DNA of 64,000 nt from Gigantopelta aegis (GCF_016097555.1 NC_054712.1:36616806-36680805); one strand, 5' to 3'. Counted from the first letter of the stretch, positions 43,620-55,263 are shown. The notes: a model not told the origin generated them from the sequence alone. Made by a program: numbers and translations.

Positions 43620-44155
43620 TTTTATTTGTGGGATTGACTGATTTGTAGTTATTTATTGTATATATATGTAATAATAGCACACTGTGGAACTTATAACTAT
43701 GACATAGCACCTTTAAATTGGATAAGTGACCACTGTATTTATTAGCGACGACTGACAAATGAGACCGCAGGCCATCTTTCAGAGTTAGAAAATTGGATTC
43801 ATCCATCACCCCTATCGGTCGAGAGAATCAAGCCAACTGGACATCCCAATATTGCCGAGTTCCGTTATCGAGCTCTTGTGCAACTAAGTCTCGGTAATTC
43901 GGGGCTCAATATGTCCGCCGTGATATTAAAATAACCACAATATGTCATTAAACGTTCTTCAGCATATACTTCTATAATGGTGCATATTATATTCTCGTTA
44001 GTAACACATTGCTGTGTCAACGACATTGACCCATGGCCACGGGTGTTACATGTAGAATCATGGTAATTCCTCCATTATTGCTGAACATTAATAAATGAAA
44101 AGGTTATGAAAGGAGAACAGCAAATGCTATCGCCTACCACTGTTGTCATAACAGA
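43620..44155. other. No gene seen
   Basis: No exon, RNA gene or repeat recognised. Confidence 0.4.
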
Positions 44156-44167
44156 TGTTTGTATAGG

Positions 44168-44228
44168 AAGGAAAGAAAGAAATGGTTTATTTAACGACGC
44201 ACATTAAATTTACGGTTATATGGCGTCG
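44168..44228 (-). mobile_element. Ultra-short SINE tail A with target duplication
   Basis: About 61 bp of tail (AAGGAAAGAAAGAAATGGTT ... TTACGGTTATATGGCGTCGG) between direct repeats GTTTGTATAGG at 44157-44167 and 44229-44239. Confidence 0.85.
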
Positions 44229-44494
44229 GAGTTTGTATAGGCGTACGGGCTTCCATTTGGTAATGGGGAATAGGCCGATTAATTATTGCCGGAATTAAAC
44301 GAAAATGCCCGAATCTGGATAACAATTTTGATTCATTCCGGTATTTGCATTACTACCAAACAGGACATCCAATAGTCGATGATAATTAATAAATTAATGT
44401 GCTTTAGTGGTGTCGTTAAACAAAACAAAACACTTTACTACCAAATGGGTTTGTTATAGGGTTCCGAACGAATCAGCCCTCATCTTTACTTTAA

Positions 44495-44877
44495 AGGAAC
44501 ATTCCTGAGTTTGCTACAATGTTTGAGATGTTATCAACTGACAGACTTTTTAACGATTGTAATTACATATCATATATATTTTTCTGCATAAAATATTAGT
44601 GGCTGTATATTAAACGTATTTCTGGTCGTTCTAATAAGGTGTACTTGGTTAAATTTCATTTTATTTCCTAAAAAATATTTTTTCGTACGTACGAAAATAT
44701 TTGAAGACAAACTCCAGTTTGAGCTTCTTACAAATATTGAGAGGACCAGAAACACATTGAATATACAAACACTGATATTCTAAAAAAAAATATATATATT
44801 TAATATGTAAGTTTAATCGTAGAAATATTTTATTAGTCGGAAACATCTTACAATGCAACAAACTCGGGAATGTCCCT
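44495..44877. mobile_element. piggyBac-like MITE, filled site
   Basis: 383 bp between TTAA at 44491-44494 and 44878-44881; ends AGGAACATTCCTGAGTTTGC and (inward) AGGGACATTCCCGAGTTTGT. The homologous position in copy 2 has a single TTAA at 54829-54832. Confidence 0.95.
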
Positions 44878-44949
44878 TTAATTACAACTAAAATAGTGAT
44901 TCCTCGATATTTCCTATAATTCCTCTTAACTAACACACATTTACTCTTC

Positions 44950-45262
44950 TCCAGTGGACAAGCGCTCGCTCGATGCGCGGTCGGTCTGGGATCGATCCCC
45001 GTCGGTGGGCCCATTGGGCTATTTCTCGTTCCAGACAGGGAACCACGACTGGTATATCAAAGGCCGTGGTATGTACTACCCTGTCTGTGGGATGGTGCAT
45101 ATAAAAGAGCGCTTGCTGCTGATCGAAAAGAGTAGCCCATGAAATGGCGACAGTGGGTTTCCTCTCTCAATATCTGTGTGGTCCTTACCCATATGTCTGA
45201 CGCCATATAACCGTAAATAAAATGTGTTGAGTGCGTCGTTAAATAAAACATCTCCTTCTTCT
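44950..45262 (+). mobile_element. SINE tail A in block A copy 1
   Basis: Head I begins late (CCAGTGGACAAGCGCTCGCT); box B GGGATCGATCCCCG; tail ends AAATAAAACATCTCCTTC. Confidence 0.9.
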
Positions 45263-46043
45263 ACACCCAGGAACACGTTATTCTACTGTTACGATGTATA
45301 AAACCCACCGTTGACTATGGGCTGTTTTGTAAATTATTTCCTTCCTTTCCATTCGTGGTATGGAATTTTACGCATATAATACGGGATAATATACTGTACG
45401 GAATAGTTATAGCCAATTATAAACTGCAGCGTACAACAATGAGTTGGTTGCATGCAAAAATCTATATTATTATTTTTGATTCTACCTTGCTATGGATAGG
45501 CTTGTGCGGGGGTGGGGGGTCTAGACTATGGCGAAAAATATTTCGGTGTGTGTGTGTGTGGGGTGGGTCAAAACAATACATTAACAAACAAATTTCCTTG
45601 AACAGTGGGTTGCGCCCCCACCCCCACCCCCACCCCACCCCCGAATACGCGCCTGATGGTATGCGATATTTCTCGCACTGCCTCGCCTTAAGTTTTCTAG
45701 TATCTTAGCAACTTTGTTGTTGGTCTGCAGTATCTATATACGAGTAAAGCATTTTTATTATACAGTATGACTTCTCTAGTAATTAAGACAGGGAATTTGA
45801 GCCTTAATCTGTTGTCTTTGCCGTTCTTCGCAGTACGCTGTGATGTGGTTGTGATTGTGGTTACACTTAAAAGTATCAAGTACAGGTAGTTGTTGACGAA
45901 GAGACAAGGCACTGCATATTTAATAACCTTCACCTTTGAATACGTACGTTTCATGTCTGGAACACGGTATTCACAATGTACAGTTAATTTCATGCGTACA
46001 TTATTATTTTCATTTCGTCTTATTTTCGTTCTTTTATCCAATT

Positions 46044-46315
46044 AAGGTTCAAGCACGCTGTCCTGGACACACACACACACACCCACCCACCCACACACAC
46101 ACACACCTCAGTCAGCTGGTATGTCTGTCCAGGACAGTGGGTTAGTTGTTAATTGTTAGTGGTTAGTGAGAGAGAAGAGGGTGTAGTGGCCTTACACCTA
46201 CCCACTGAGTCGTTAAAACTTACCTCTGGGTGGGAGCCGGTACCGGGCTGCGAACCCTGTACCTGCCAGCCTTATGTCCGATGGCTTAACTACGACACAA
46301 CCGAGGCACGTTGAT
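46044..46315 (-). mobile_element. SINE family IV
   Basis: The minus-strand head corresponds to CGGTTGTGTCGTAGTTAAGC; the body carries GGTTCAAGCACGCTGTCCTG and AGAGAGAAGAGGGTGTAGTG. Contains a CA microsatellite. Confidence 0.8.
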
Positions 46316-46354
46316 AAGGAGACTGTCCTGAGATTGTTTTGCATCAGTTATAAT

Positions 46355-46612
46355 ACTCATTGGGCTATTTCTCGCTCCAGCCAGTGCACCACGACTGGTA
46401 CCTCAAAGGGCGTGGTATGTGCTATCCAGTCTATGGGATGGTTCATATAAAAGATCCCCTGCTTCTAATGAAAAAGAGTAGCCCATGATGTGGCGACAGC
46501 GGGTTTCCTCTCTCAATATCTATGTGGTCCTTAACCATGTGTCTGACACCATATAACCATAAATAAAATGTGTTGAGTGCGTTGTTAAATAAAACATTTC
46601 CTTCCTTCCATT
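46355..46612 (+). mobile_element. SINE tail A, head lost
   Basis: Begins ATTGGGCTATTTCTCGCTCC and runs to AAATAAAACATTTCCTTCC. Confidence 0.85.
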
Positions 46613-46837
46613 GTAATGTATTTTTGGCAACTAAGCTTACATAATAAATATATTTTCTTGTTTCGATTATCTATTTATACAAGATGTTTGTGGTCGTGTT
46701 CTAATGTTTGTAGTAGTCATTTTTCATTTTTATTTGTAATACAATCCCCATATTATATATATATTTTTCGTACATACTAAATTATTGGGGGGTAAAATCC
46801 GGTTTGGGCGATTACAAACATTAGGGAAGAAGAAGTT

Positions 46838-47145
46838 TCTTTTGTTTAACGACACCACTTGAGAACATTGATTTATTAATCATCGACTATTGGATGTCAA
46901 ACATATCGTCATTTTAATACAGTTATAGAGAGGAAACCCGCTACATTGTTTTCATTAGTAGCAAGGGATCTTTTATATGCACCATCCCAGAGACAGGATG
47001 GCACATGCCACGTCCTTTGATATACCATTCGTGGTGCACTGGCTGGAACGAGAAATAACCCAATGGGTCTACCGACGGGGATCGATCCTAGACCGACCGC
47101 GTATCAAGCGAACGCTTTATGACTGGGCTACATCCCGCCCCAAAT
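46838..47145 (-). mobile_element. SINE, head I with tail B
   Basis: TTGTTTAACGACACCACTTG to GGCTACATCCCGCCCC. It splits a decayed MITE-like sequence (about 46690-46830 and 47146-47192). Confidence 0.9.
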
Positions 47146-47192
47146 ATTAGGGAGACAACAATCACCTTGCTTTACAAAGGCACTGATATTCT

Positions 47193-47785
47193 CAATCTAA
47201 TTAAAATTAGCTCCACTATTACATGTGGATCTAAAGACAGCCAGTTGGAGCTCATGTCCACCAATCAAAACCTTACTTGCAGAATCCTGCCAGTGATTTA
47301 AAACTAACAACCCTGCGTAGTCCCCAATGTCCAGGTAACATTTCGTCTGTAAATAATAATTTAAATATTGACCAATCACATTTCGCCTTTTATAACGTTA
47401 TTTGGGAGCATACAAATTCTAAAGATATCGGGCGAGTCTATTTTAGTGGCCGCAGTACAGCGAACCATACCAATACGTACGGGGTGGGTTATCAGTCTTC
47501 AATTTTACATTAAAAATTATTTATTTATTTATAAAATTTAAAAAAACTAAATCAGTCTTCAGTTTTACATTACAAATTATTTATTTTATAAAATAAAACA
47601 TGTTTTAAGGCATTCGTAATTCACACGAAACATGTCGTATACCCTCAGGATAATTCGGAATGTTTTCAAATTATTTTTAAATCACTGGCAGGATTCTGCA
47701 AGTAAGGTTTTGATTGGTGGACATGAGCTCCAACTGGCTGTCTTTAGATCCACATGTAATAGTGGAGCTAATTTTAATTAGATTG
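47193..47785. mobile_element. MULE-like non-autonomous transposon with 111 bp TIRs
   Basis: 593 bp. Arms 47193-47303 and 47675-47785 appear to be perfect inverted copies (CAATCTAATTAAAATTAGCT ... CAGTGATTTAAAA). A 9 bp target duplication TGATATTCT flanks it (47184-47192 and 47786-47794). Long TIRs plus a 9 bp duplication fit Mutator-like elements. No transposase. It sits in a piggyBac-like MITE relic. Confidence 0.9.
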
Positions 47786-47921
47786 TGATATTCTAAACAA
47801 GAAAATATATTTAATATATGATTTTAGTCAACAAAAAGGCCAGAAGCAAACTCAGAACAGTCCCTTTAAACCTACAAGCTCGGGTATACTTTTATTATTA
47901 TAAAACCTTTCAGAATAAGTC

Positions 47922-48237
47922 GGGGCGGGACGTAGTTCAGTGGTAAAGCGCTCGCTCGATGCGCGGTCGGTCTGGGATCGATCCCCGTAGTTGGGCCCAT
48001 TGGGCTATTTCTCGCTCCAGCCAATGCAGCACGACTGGTACATCAAAGGCCGTGTATGTACTACCCTGTCTGTGGGATGGTGCATATAAAAGATTCCTTT
48101 CTGCTGATCGAAAGGTGTAGCCCATGAAGTGGCGACAGCGGGTTTCCTATCTCAATATCTGTGTGGTCCTTAACCATGTGTCTGACACCATATAACCATA
48201 AATAAAATGTGTTGAGCGCGTCGTTAAATAAAACATT

Positions 48238-48269
<32 letters not shown>

Positions 48270-48272
48270 TCC
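47922..48272 (+). mobile_element. Full-length SINE, head I with tail A
   Basis: CGGGGCGGGACGTAGTTCAG head, box B, core, and a long CTTT-repeat end after AAATAAAACATTTCTTTC. Confidence 0.93.
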
Positions 48273-48435
48273 AAGACTACAGTTTATTCATAACCATCTT
48301 CCGACATGTTAGAAATCGTTACCAAGACAAGTCAAATGAAAAAAAAAAAGAGAGAATTTATTTTATGACAAAGATGACACAAACCATATACTCGTCTGGT
48401 TAGTGTTTTTACCAAAACGACAAAAATGTCAAACT

Positions 48436-48543
48436 AAAGCACTGGCTGGAACGAGAAATAGCGCAATGGGTCCACTGACGAGGATCGATCCCAAAGCGAC
48501 CACGCATCAAGCGAGCGCTGTACCACTGGGCTACGCCTCGCCA
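48436..48543 (-). mobile_element. SINE head I fragment
   Basis: CACTGGCTGGAACGAGAAAT to TGGGCTACGCCTCGCC; no tail. Confidence 0.85.
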
Positions 48544-48712
48544 GTATATAATAAAGAGTATTATATACTCTTTATATGTAACTATAGTATTGGTATTAGG
48601 GGTTTCTGTTTGGGGGTATCTGTGGTGTAGAGTTGCTGTGACGTTAAAGTATCAGAATATTAGTCTTGAGTCATTGCTTAATTCATTTCAACTTATTTTT
48701 GTACTTATATCC

Positions 48713-48945
48713 AATTAAGGTTCAAGCACGCTGTCCTGGGCACACACACACCTCAGCTATCTTGGCTGTCTGTTCAGGACGGTGGGTTAGTTGTTTAGTG
48801 AGAGAGAAGAGGGAGTAGTGGTCTTACACCTACCCATGGATTCGTTACAACTCGCTCTGGCTGGGAGCCGGTACCGGGCAGCGAAACCAGTACCTACCAG
48901 CCTTATGTCCGATGGCTAAACCATGACACCATTGAGGTCGGTAGT
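48713..48945 (-). mobile_element. SINE family IV
   Basis: CAATTAAGGTTCAAGCACGC through ACCATGACACCATTGAGGTC. Confidence 0.82.
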
Positions 48946-49049
48946 CTTGAATCTAAGCTTTACACGTTTTATAAACACAGGGGCTCAAACTTCTGTGTGT
49001 TGTTTTAGGACATGACCAAAACACACAAAACCCCTCCAAACAACAGCAT

Positions 49050-49665
49050 TGATGCCTGTCATTAATACATATTTGAATTTTGTATTTACTGCACTATTTT
49101 CATGAAGGTACACTCGAGACTAAATTAGCAGCCGTTCAGTACATACGTATCGCAAAATCCAAGGCAGTATCGAGTCACCAACAGCTCTCCCCTTATTGAT
49201 ATTGATATACTGACTCAAGCTATATCTAGCTAGATGAGTATCCGGCGTGTGTCCCCAGTTATTTTTATTCAAAGTACAGCTCTGCTCCTTCACTAATATC
49301 GTTTTGTAATGCCAAGGCGCGAATTTCAATTGTCCATAATCCGCATCAGTCACTATCTATGCAAATGAGTTGAGTAGATTATGCGTCCTCCGTACGCGTG
49401 TGCGTATCCGACCACTCTGTGCATTGTGGATTACGGATACGGATACGCCCTCCGTACGCGTGTGCGTATCCGACCACTTTGTGCATTGTGAATTACGGAT
49501 ACGTATATGGATTACGAATACATATACAGATTACGGATACGTATATGGATTACGGATAAATGGAATTTGCGCCAAAGACTAAACTCCTTCTAACAGCATA
49601 AAATAATCTTGTGTCCTCTCAAGCACACCCAATTTTATTCACGATGACTGCAACGTAATTTGTCC
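49050..49665 (+). repeat. Segmental duplication block C, copy 1
   Basis: TGCCTGTCATTAATACATAT ... CTAAACTCCTTCTAACAGCA ... TGCAACGTAATTTGTCCTTT matches 63247-63985. Confidence 0.93.
49380..49560 (+). repeat. Minisatellite CCTCCGTACGCGTGTGCGTA, 2 long units
   Basis: Two units of about 66 bp followed by short GGATTACGGATACGTATAT repeats. The block C copy 2 version (63605-63870) has at least one more long unit. Confidence 0.88.
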
Positions 49666-50365
49666 TTTAAAGTGCTGTGCCAGACCATACACTAAAATTT
49701 CAAATTCCACAATTAAATGCTTTCTTAATTCATTGCAATAATATTTTACACCGATATATAAATCAATAATTACGAAAATGCCCCATAAAAGTATTAAAAC
49801 ATCACTCCCGTAGAACACTGCCGGAAACGACCGAGTAAAATTCTCGGTAAAAACATTTGCCTGTAAATAGCCATGACGTCACGAAGGGAACGCGCTTCAG
49901 GTTCCATTAGACCAAATCAATTCCTATTGCCGGTAATGTTAACGTTTACTAATAAAACTGATATAAGCAGCGTTTCAACACACCCAGGAAGTACAGCAAT
50001 AGAAAGTGTGGCACCTCACATCTAATCTAGCTGCAAGAAAATGGGGGGTAACGTATCATTTAAGAGATTTAATTTATGTTTTTAATAGCAACCGTCATTT
50101 TTGCTGAAAATTGCAGTTCCATTTTTGGGGGTACCCCGCATTAGTTTCAACCTCTGGTATATACTGCATAACAACTGTATAACAAATAAAAGTGTATTTA
50201 TTTATTGTCAATGGATAATAGTATTAGCACAAATAATCAATGTCACATATTACTACCAATCACACCCACAGCTGCTTTTACTCCGTAAATATTTCACGGT
50301 GCACGTCGAACCTTGACACGGTACTCTCTTCTTTGGTACTATGCAACCTTCACAGAAACCTACCA
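49666..50365. other. No gene assigned
   Basis: Contains CCATGACGTCACGAAGGGAA (a CRE-type TGACGTCA core) near 49872, which recurs inverted at about 51905-51935. Confidence 0.35.
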
Positions 50366-50369
50366 CGAG

Positions 50370-50549
50370 ATGACTTCCAGCGCAAGCGAAAGTGGGACCG
50401 ACAGCGACTGCCAAGCTCATTGATCATGCGATTCTTCTTTCGATGATGAATAGTGTAGTAATGACGACTGGTCTAATATTTGTGCAACACAACAAATAAT
50501 GCCTTATCAGTTTGAACCTGGAACATCTTCCGACGAACCACCGGCTTGA
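50370..50549 (+). pseudogene. Broken acidic N-terminus resembling P2X7-like invertebrate gene family
   Basis: One frame from ATG reads MTSSASESGTDSDCQAH, stop, SCDSSFDDE, stop, then CSNDDWSNICATQQI and MPYQFEPGTSSDEPPA before a third stop. The Ser/Asp-rich start followed by a PYQFEP motif recalls the N-termini of the large P2X7-C-terminal-like gene family of marine invertebrates (recognition from memory, not searched). With two internal stops it is dead or wrongly framed. It lies inside a repeat-rich block (49.9-52.9 kb). Confidence 0.3.
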
Positions 50550-50730
50550 CAGATGACGATGAAAATGTTCGTGGAGACAGCTTACCACTAATTTACAACT
50601 TTTATTCTTGTTTTATTCTTTAGCTTTTCGTGCGAATTATTTTGCTACATTGTATGTTCTAATACTTGTGATGTAGTAGAAAAGACGATAAATAACTCTT
50701 GAATTCTACGAGTCAAGTGGACCCGATATA

Positions 50731-51110
50731 GGTAATTTTAAGAAATAAAGAAAAACGACTTTTAGTCCGTCCCATCCCTCCATGAAGATGGGTTTTTTAT
50801 TGAACAATTTCAGTTTAGTTTGACGTAAAAAAAAAAGTAAAAGTATTTTGGAAATAACAAAACAATACTATTTTTTGTGTGCAGTTGTGAAAACAGTCTG
50901 CTCAGAAATAATATAAGTTATTTTAATTTTAAGAAATAAACAAACGACTTTTAGCCCGTCCCATCCATCCATGAATATGTTTTTTTGTGTGAATAATTTC
51001 AGTTTAGTTTGACGTCAAAAAAAAAAAAGTAAGTGTTTTGGAAATAACAAAACAATACTCTTTTTTGTGTGTGTGCAGTTGTGAAAACAGTCTGCTCAGA
51101 AATAAATAAC
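50731..51110. repeat. Tandem duplication, two units of about 190 bp
   Basis: Both contain AACGACTTTTAGYCCGTCCC, TTCAGTTTAGTTTGACGT and GTGAAAACAGTCTGCTCAGA. Confidence 0.9.
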
Positions 51111-51118
51111 TTATAGCA

Positions 51119-51227
51119 CATTCCATAGTATGAAAAAAGGTTTTCTCTGTGGGAAGGTACAGTAAAATTAATTTAATGTATTTTATAGTCTGTTTTACAG
51201 GGAACGCCTTTTTTCATACTATGGAAT
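51119..51227. repeat. Hairpin, 21 bp arms
   Basis: ATTCCATAGTATGAAAAAAG and CTTTTTTCATACTATGGAAT flank a loop of about 66 bases. Confidence 0.8.
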
Positions 51228-51384
51228 TTACAAGTCATTTATTTCCGAGCCGATTGTTTTCTAAGATGCATACAAAATTAGCTTCTTTTTTTTCTTTTTT
51301 CTATACAAAAAAACCCTACATTTTTGTAGGATGGGGCGGACTAGGCTATAGATACTTACTTGTTTGTACTTTATTGTTTTAATG

Positions 51385-52880
51385 TTCTCGAACTGTAAAG
51401 AAAAATCTCACAAATGAACGAGATGCAAACGACAACAAATCGGATCTCGATGATTGCACGAACCGTGCATGAAAAAACTAACTGACCGGAGTTGTAAAGC
51501 ATAACGCAATTTGGGACATTGACGATATGCACCCCAGGGTCGTTTCGGTGTGGACGGCATCGGCTTGTTGTCATTTGTTTTGTGTCGCAGAAAAATTGTT
51601 GGTATACGGCATCTTTTTTTAAAAGCCATAACACATGGTATTCCCATATCTCGCTTAAGCCGACAAGCCAGTTCGAACGAATCGAAACTAAAGTGCCTGC
51701 AGTCACAACGGTCTCCGGCATTTTCTTCCTGTCCAGTATTTTCACGTTGTTTTAATCAAATTCACACACAGATTTCTCACAGCAACATTACTAGGAAATG
51801 CGTGAAAACTAAATTTATCGGCTTTTGTATTGCTAAAGCCGCCAACAACAAGCCGTTTAACCATAATAAACACAAAAGAAGCAATGAACAATGGCGCTGA
51901 CTATCGAAAGGAGTTCCCTTCGTGACGTCACGGATCAAATCTTACGGAAATTCCCGAAGCGAATTCAGCTGGTTCTGTTTTTCAGGGGAATATTTTTAAA
52001 TGGAAAATATACCGGTATATAATTTTTTTTTTTTTAATTTTTTTTAATTTTCTAATCATATTAAATGATATCTTGATTGATATATAGAGAATAATACATT
52101 AGTGGCCGTTAGATACCATTTATCTTACAACGAGTTTTAAAACGTATCTAACGAGCGAGTTGTAAGATAAATGGTATATAATTTATACGAATGTTGTATT
52201 CTATTTCTTACATATCCTGAAGATCCCCCCCCAACCCCCCCCCCCAAAAAAAAAACACCAAAAAAAAAAAAAAAAAACACTACAAAAACAACAACAAAAA
52301 AACAAAAACAAACCAGTTTTAAAATAAATTTAAATGCCTGTTTCAACGAAAACCTATTTACTGCCCTTGCACTTAGGGTTAAAGCCGCACACCCTAGTTC
52401 CATCCAGCGAAAATAAATTATAATTTGGTTAATCTACAAACTTGTAACACACTTAGATCACGTTTTTATCAAATGGTGTGAAAAAGCAGGTTTTATATCG
52501 ATAAATACCATGGGAATCCCCATGTCCCAATTGCTTGAAATAATTTTGAAAGTTAGTATTCTGATGTCACTGGTAGATGTCGCTCGAAGCACAACAATGC
52601 CTACGTCACGACAAATTTCACAGACTTGGGGTGCGTTCCTTTCACCTCTTCTGGGCATGTTCCAACTGTTCTGTCCTGGTTGTATCCCCCTCCAGATATC
52701 GTAAGACTTAGCAAAATTATTGGTTTTAAGGGTTTGTAACGTTTTGTATTGAGACACTTGTCTGAACTTTATTGTTACTGAAAATTTTCACGAACTGTGA
52801 AGAAATATCTCACAAATGAACAACAAGCAAACGACAACAAATCGGATGTTGATTGCGCGAACCGTGCACGAGAAAACAAA
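51385..52880. repeat. Direct repeat pair bracketing unassigned sequence
   Basis: 51385-51490 and 52770-52880 share ATCTCACAAATGAAC, GCAAACGACAACAAATCGGA and CGAACCGTGCA. Between them are open frames (51371-51745 minus, 51550-51900 plus, 52458-52757 minus) that I cannot assign. Confidence 0.7.
52100..52190. repeat. Small foldback repeat
   Basis: GATACCATTTATCTTACAAC and GTTGTAAGATAAATGGTATA inverted around a short loop; relative of 28795-28910. Confidence 0.85.
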
Positions 52881-52899
52881 CCGAACCAAAATGATAACG

Positions 52900-53897
52900 G
52901 TCACGTGGTATACCAACGTCTGTGACGTTTACACAGGAAGATTCCCTCTAAAAATAGATTGGACCTCGCTTGCTTAACGGTTTTTTCTCGAGTGCGCGCG
53001 GCATTTTAAGAAATACAAAAAAATGCATTTCGTGGTTTTACAAACATCAGGATTACCAAAAAGCACTTCAGGTGAATGGAAATGTGTATTCTAAATAATA
53101 AAATGTAAGTAAAGTGCAATTTTATTTGTGAAAAAATGGGTTTAATAGCGAAAAACAACGCCGTAATGGTTAACAACTAGCCGTAACTAGGACGTGTCCC
53201 TTTAAAAGTCAATTTCAGGTTATCTTGTACGCCACGAAGTGATCGATTCGACATTTTTTATTTTTTTTCATTGGCTGCATGGCACTGGTGACCTGGTCAT
53301 CACCTAGAAGCAACCAGTCGTATGTCTTTAAAATGTTAACACACATATATGTGTTAACAAGTATGTGCTATCAAAATAATGAATGATGTTCTCATCAATG
53401 GGTGTGTAAGAAATTCGTGTAATTAGTTTAAACCAGAATCGGTGTACCAGCTAATATTGTCACTGAAACGTGAACGAGGTCCTACTAAACATAGAAATTA
53501 CAAATTTGGTGTGACAGTCAAAGACGCTTCCACTTATGTCTAAAACTATATAGAAGCTTAAACCCATTTTTTTCTGATTTACTTTAATCGTGAGGGGTGA
53601 TAGTATGTGTATGCCTCGTGTGCAATTTGGTTGATACGCTGCGGGTAGGAGTTTAAGCCACATATATATGTTATCGTCATCGTCTGTGGGATTTTATTTG
53701 GTGGTACACACCCTGTAAATGGAAAGATAATAAATGTTGAGAGACAGGTAACAGTTTAGTGCTGGTTTAGGTCTCTTAGGCGATGATTGATGCCATACGG
53801 TCTTGCGTGATATAACAAATATTCTAGAGTGTCCATGTTTTGTTTGTGCACGTAATGAAATGAAATGACGTAATCACTCAAACTGTCCACTCCCTGC

Positions 53898-53928
<31 letters not shown>

Positions 53929-54200
53929 TAAAAAAATACAAATAAAATACAAATAAAACTAATAAAAAAAAATAAAAAATAGTAAAATAAATAAAATAAT
54001 AAAAAAATAATAATAATAATTTTTTTTTATATATTATATAAATTACATATCTAATTTGCTAGTTGCATAATAAAGATTCATTAAGTTGTGTTTTAAAATG
54101 AAAAATATATGTCATAAACTACCTGTCCATAAATAAATACAACATAAATAATTCCATGTACCAAATGGATAGGATCAATGATAATTATATTCCCAACACG
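52900..54200. other. No gene seen; A-rich stretch
   Basis: An A/AAT-rich low-complexity tract lies at 53898-54040. No exon recognised. Confidence 0.4.
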
Positions 54201-54208
54201 TCAATACC

Positions 54209-54413
54209 AGGACCGTATCCTCCGGGGGGCAGGGGGTTGGGTGGGTGGGGTGGGGGTTGGGGGCTGTTGCCCCCCCCCCCCCCCCCGAGAATCTCTTCTT
54301 TTTTTTTGTACTCCAGAAAATAGCATACACATCTCAGGGTTTAATTTGTATAGTGTTTCATTTGTTTATAAAAAGTAGTGCCCTCCCTAGGATTATGATC
54401 AGGGTACGGCCCT
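54209..54413. mobile_element. MITE-like repeat, relative of 42165-42362
   Basis: Starts GGACCGTATCCTCC and ends AGGGTACGGCCC, an inverted pair of ends, with the shared AAAATAGCATACACATCTCA interior. Confidence 0.7.
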
Positions 54414-54469
54414 AAATAAAAAGTAATTTTATAAACATTACGTGGTAATGTCTAGGCCTGGATTCGAAC

Positions 54470-54785
54470 ACATAGCTGCCTGGCCTAAGGTTTAGCGAGT
54501 CGAAGGATCGATCGTCCTCATTGGACTCAGTTTTTGCTCATCCCAACCAGTGTTACACGACTGGTATACCATAGGCCCTGATATCTACTGTATTGTCTAG
54601 AGGAAAATGTATATAAAATATCCATGTAGCCTGTATACCTCAATTTATCTAATTATATTTCATTGGTTTTTTAATTTACTGGGGTTTTTTTCTGGTTTTC
54701 TGCAAATAATAGTATAGTCGATGATGATTAATAAATGAATGTGCTCTAGTAGTGTTGGACAAAACAAAAACTTTACCACCAAACG
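54470..54785 (+). mobile_element. Old SINE with tail B
   Basis: Strongly diverged head and core (CATCCCAACCAGTGTTACAC, TATATAAAATATCC), tail TTAATAAATGAATGTGCTCT. Its tail overlaps the start of duplication block A copy 2. Confidence 0.65.
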
Positions 54786-54904
54786 GTTATGTTATAGGGT
54801 TCCAAACGAATCGCCCCGCATCTTTACTTTAATTACAACTAAAATTGTGATTCCTCGGTATTCCCTATAATTCCTCTTAACTAGCACACATTTACTCTTC
54901 TCCA

Positions 54905-55212
54905 GTGGAAAAGCGCTCGCTCGATGCGCGGTCGGTCTGGGATCGATCCTCGTCGGTGGGCCCATTGGGCTATTTCTCGTTCCAGACAGGGAACCACGAC
55001 TGGTATATCAAAGGCCGTGGTATGTACTACCCTGTCTGTGGGATGGTGCATATAAAAGATCGCTTGCTGCTAATCGAAAAGAGTAGCCCATGAAATGGCG
55101 ACAGTGGGTTTCTCTCTCAATATCTGTGTGGTCCTTACCCATATGTCTGACGCCATATAACCGTAAATAAAATGTGTTGAGTGCGTCGTTAAATAAAACA
55201 TCTCCTTCTTCT
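54905..55212 (+). mobile_element. SINE tail A in block A copy 2
   Basis: The same truncated head and the same positions as 44950-45262, with a handful of substitutions, so it predates the duplication. Confidence 0.9.
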
Positions 55213-55263
55213 ACACCCAGGAACACGTTATTCTACTGTTACGATGTATAAAACCCACCGTTG

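Larger units (their letters stand above)
44372..45605 (+). repeat. Segmental duplication block A, copy 1
   Basis: Matches 54709-55785 in direct order: SINE tail, TTATAGGGTTCCGAACGAAT, SINE, and ATGGAATTTTACGCATATAA to GTGGGTCAAAACAATACATT. Copy 1 alone contains the MITE at 44495-44877. Confidence 0.93.
45757..46667 (+). repeat. Segmental duplication block B, copy 1
   Basis: Matches 61242-62160: TTATTATACAGTATGACTTC, CTTTGCCGTTCTTCGCAGTA, TTCATGTCTGGAACACGGTA, a family IV SINE, a tail A SINE and ACTAAGCTTACATAATAAAT. Confidence 0.92.

Noticed and set aside
42595..43637. Long open frames of 311, 344, 161 and 106 codons
   Set aside because: All are translations of a 51 bp tandem repeat in different frames and strands; open only because the unit is a multiple of three and lacks stops.
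45936..46145. Frame NTYVSCLEHGIHNVQLISC..., also at 61381-61641
   Set aside because: It is repeated in both duplication copies but runs into a CA microsatellite and a SINE, so conservation reflects the duplication.
47277..47513. Frame containing NISSVNNNLNIDQSHFAFYN, similar to a minus frame at 4381-4605
   Set aside because: The similarity is due to related non-autonomous transposons; there is no start or domain, and the frames are interrupted by TIR sequence.
51371..51900. Frames of 124 codons (minus) and 116 codons (plus) on the same DNA
   Set aside because: Neither was recognised; they overlap on opposite strands and lie within a duplicated repeat block.
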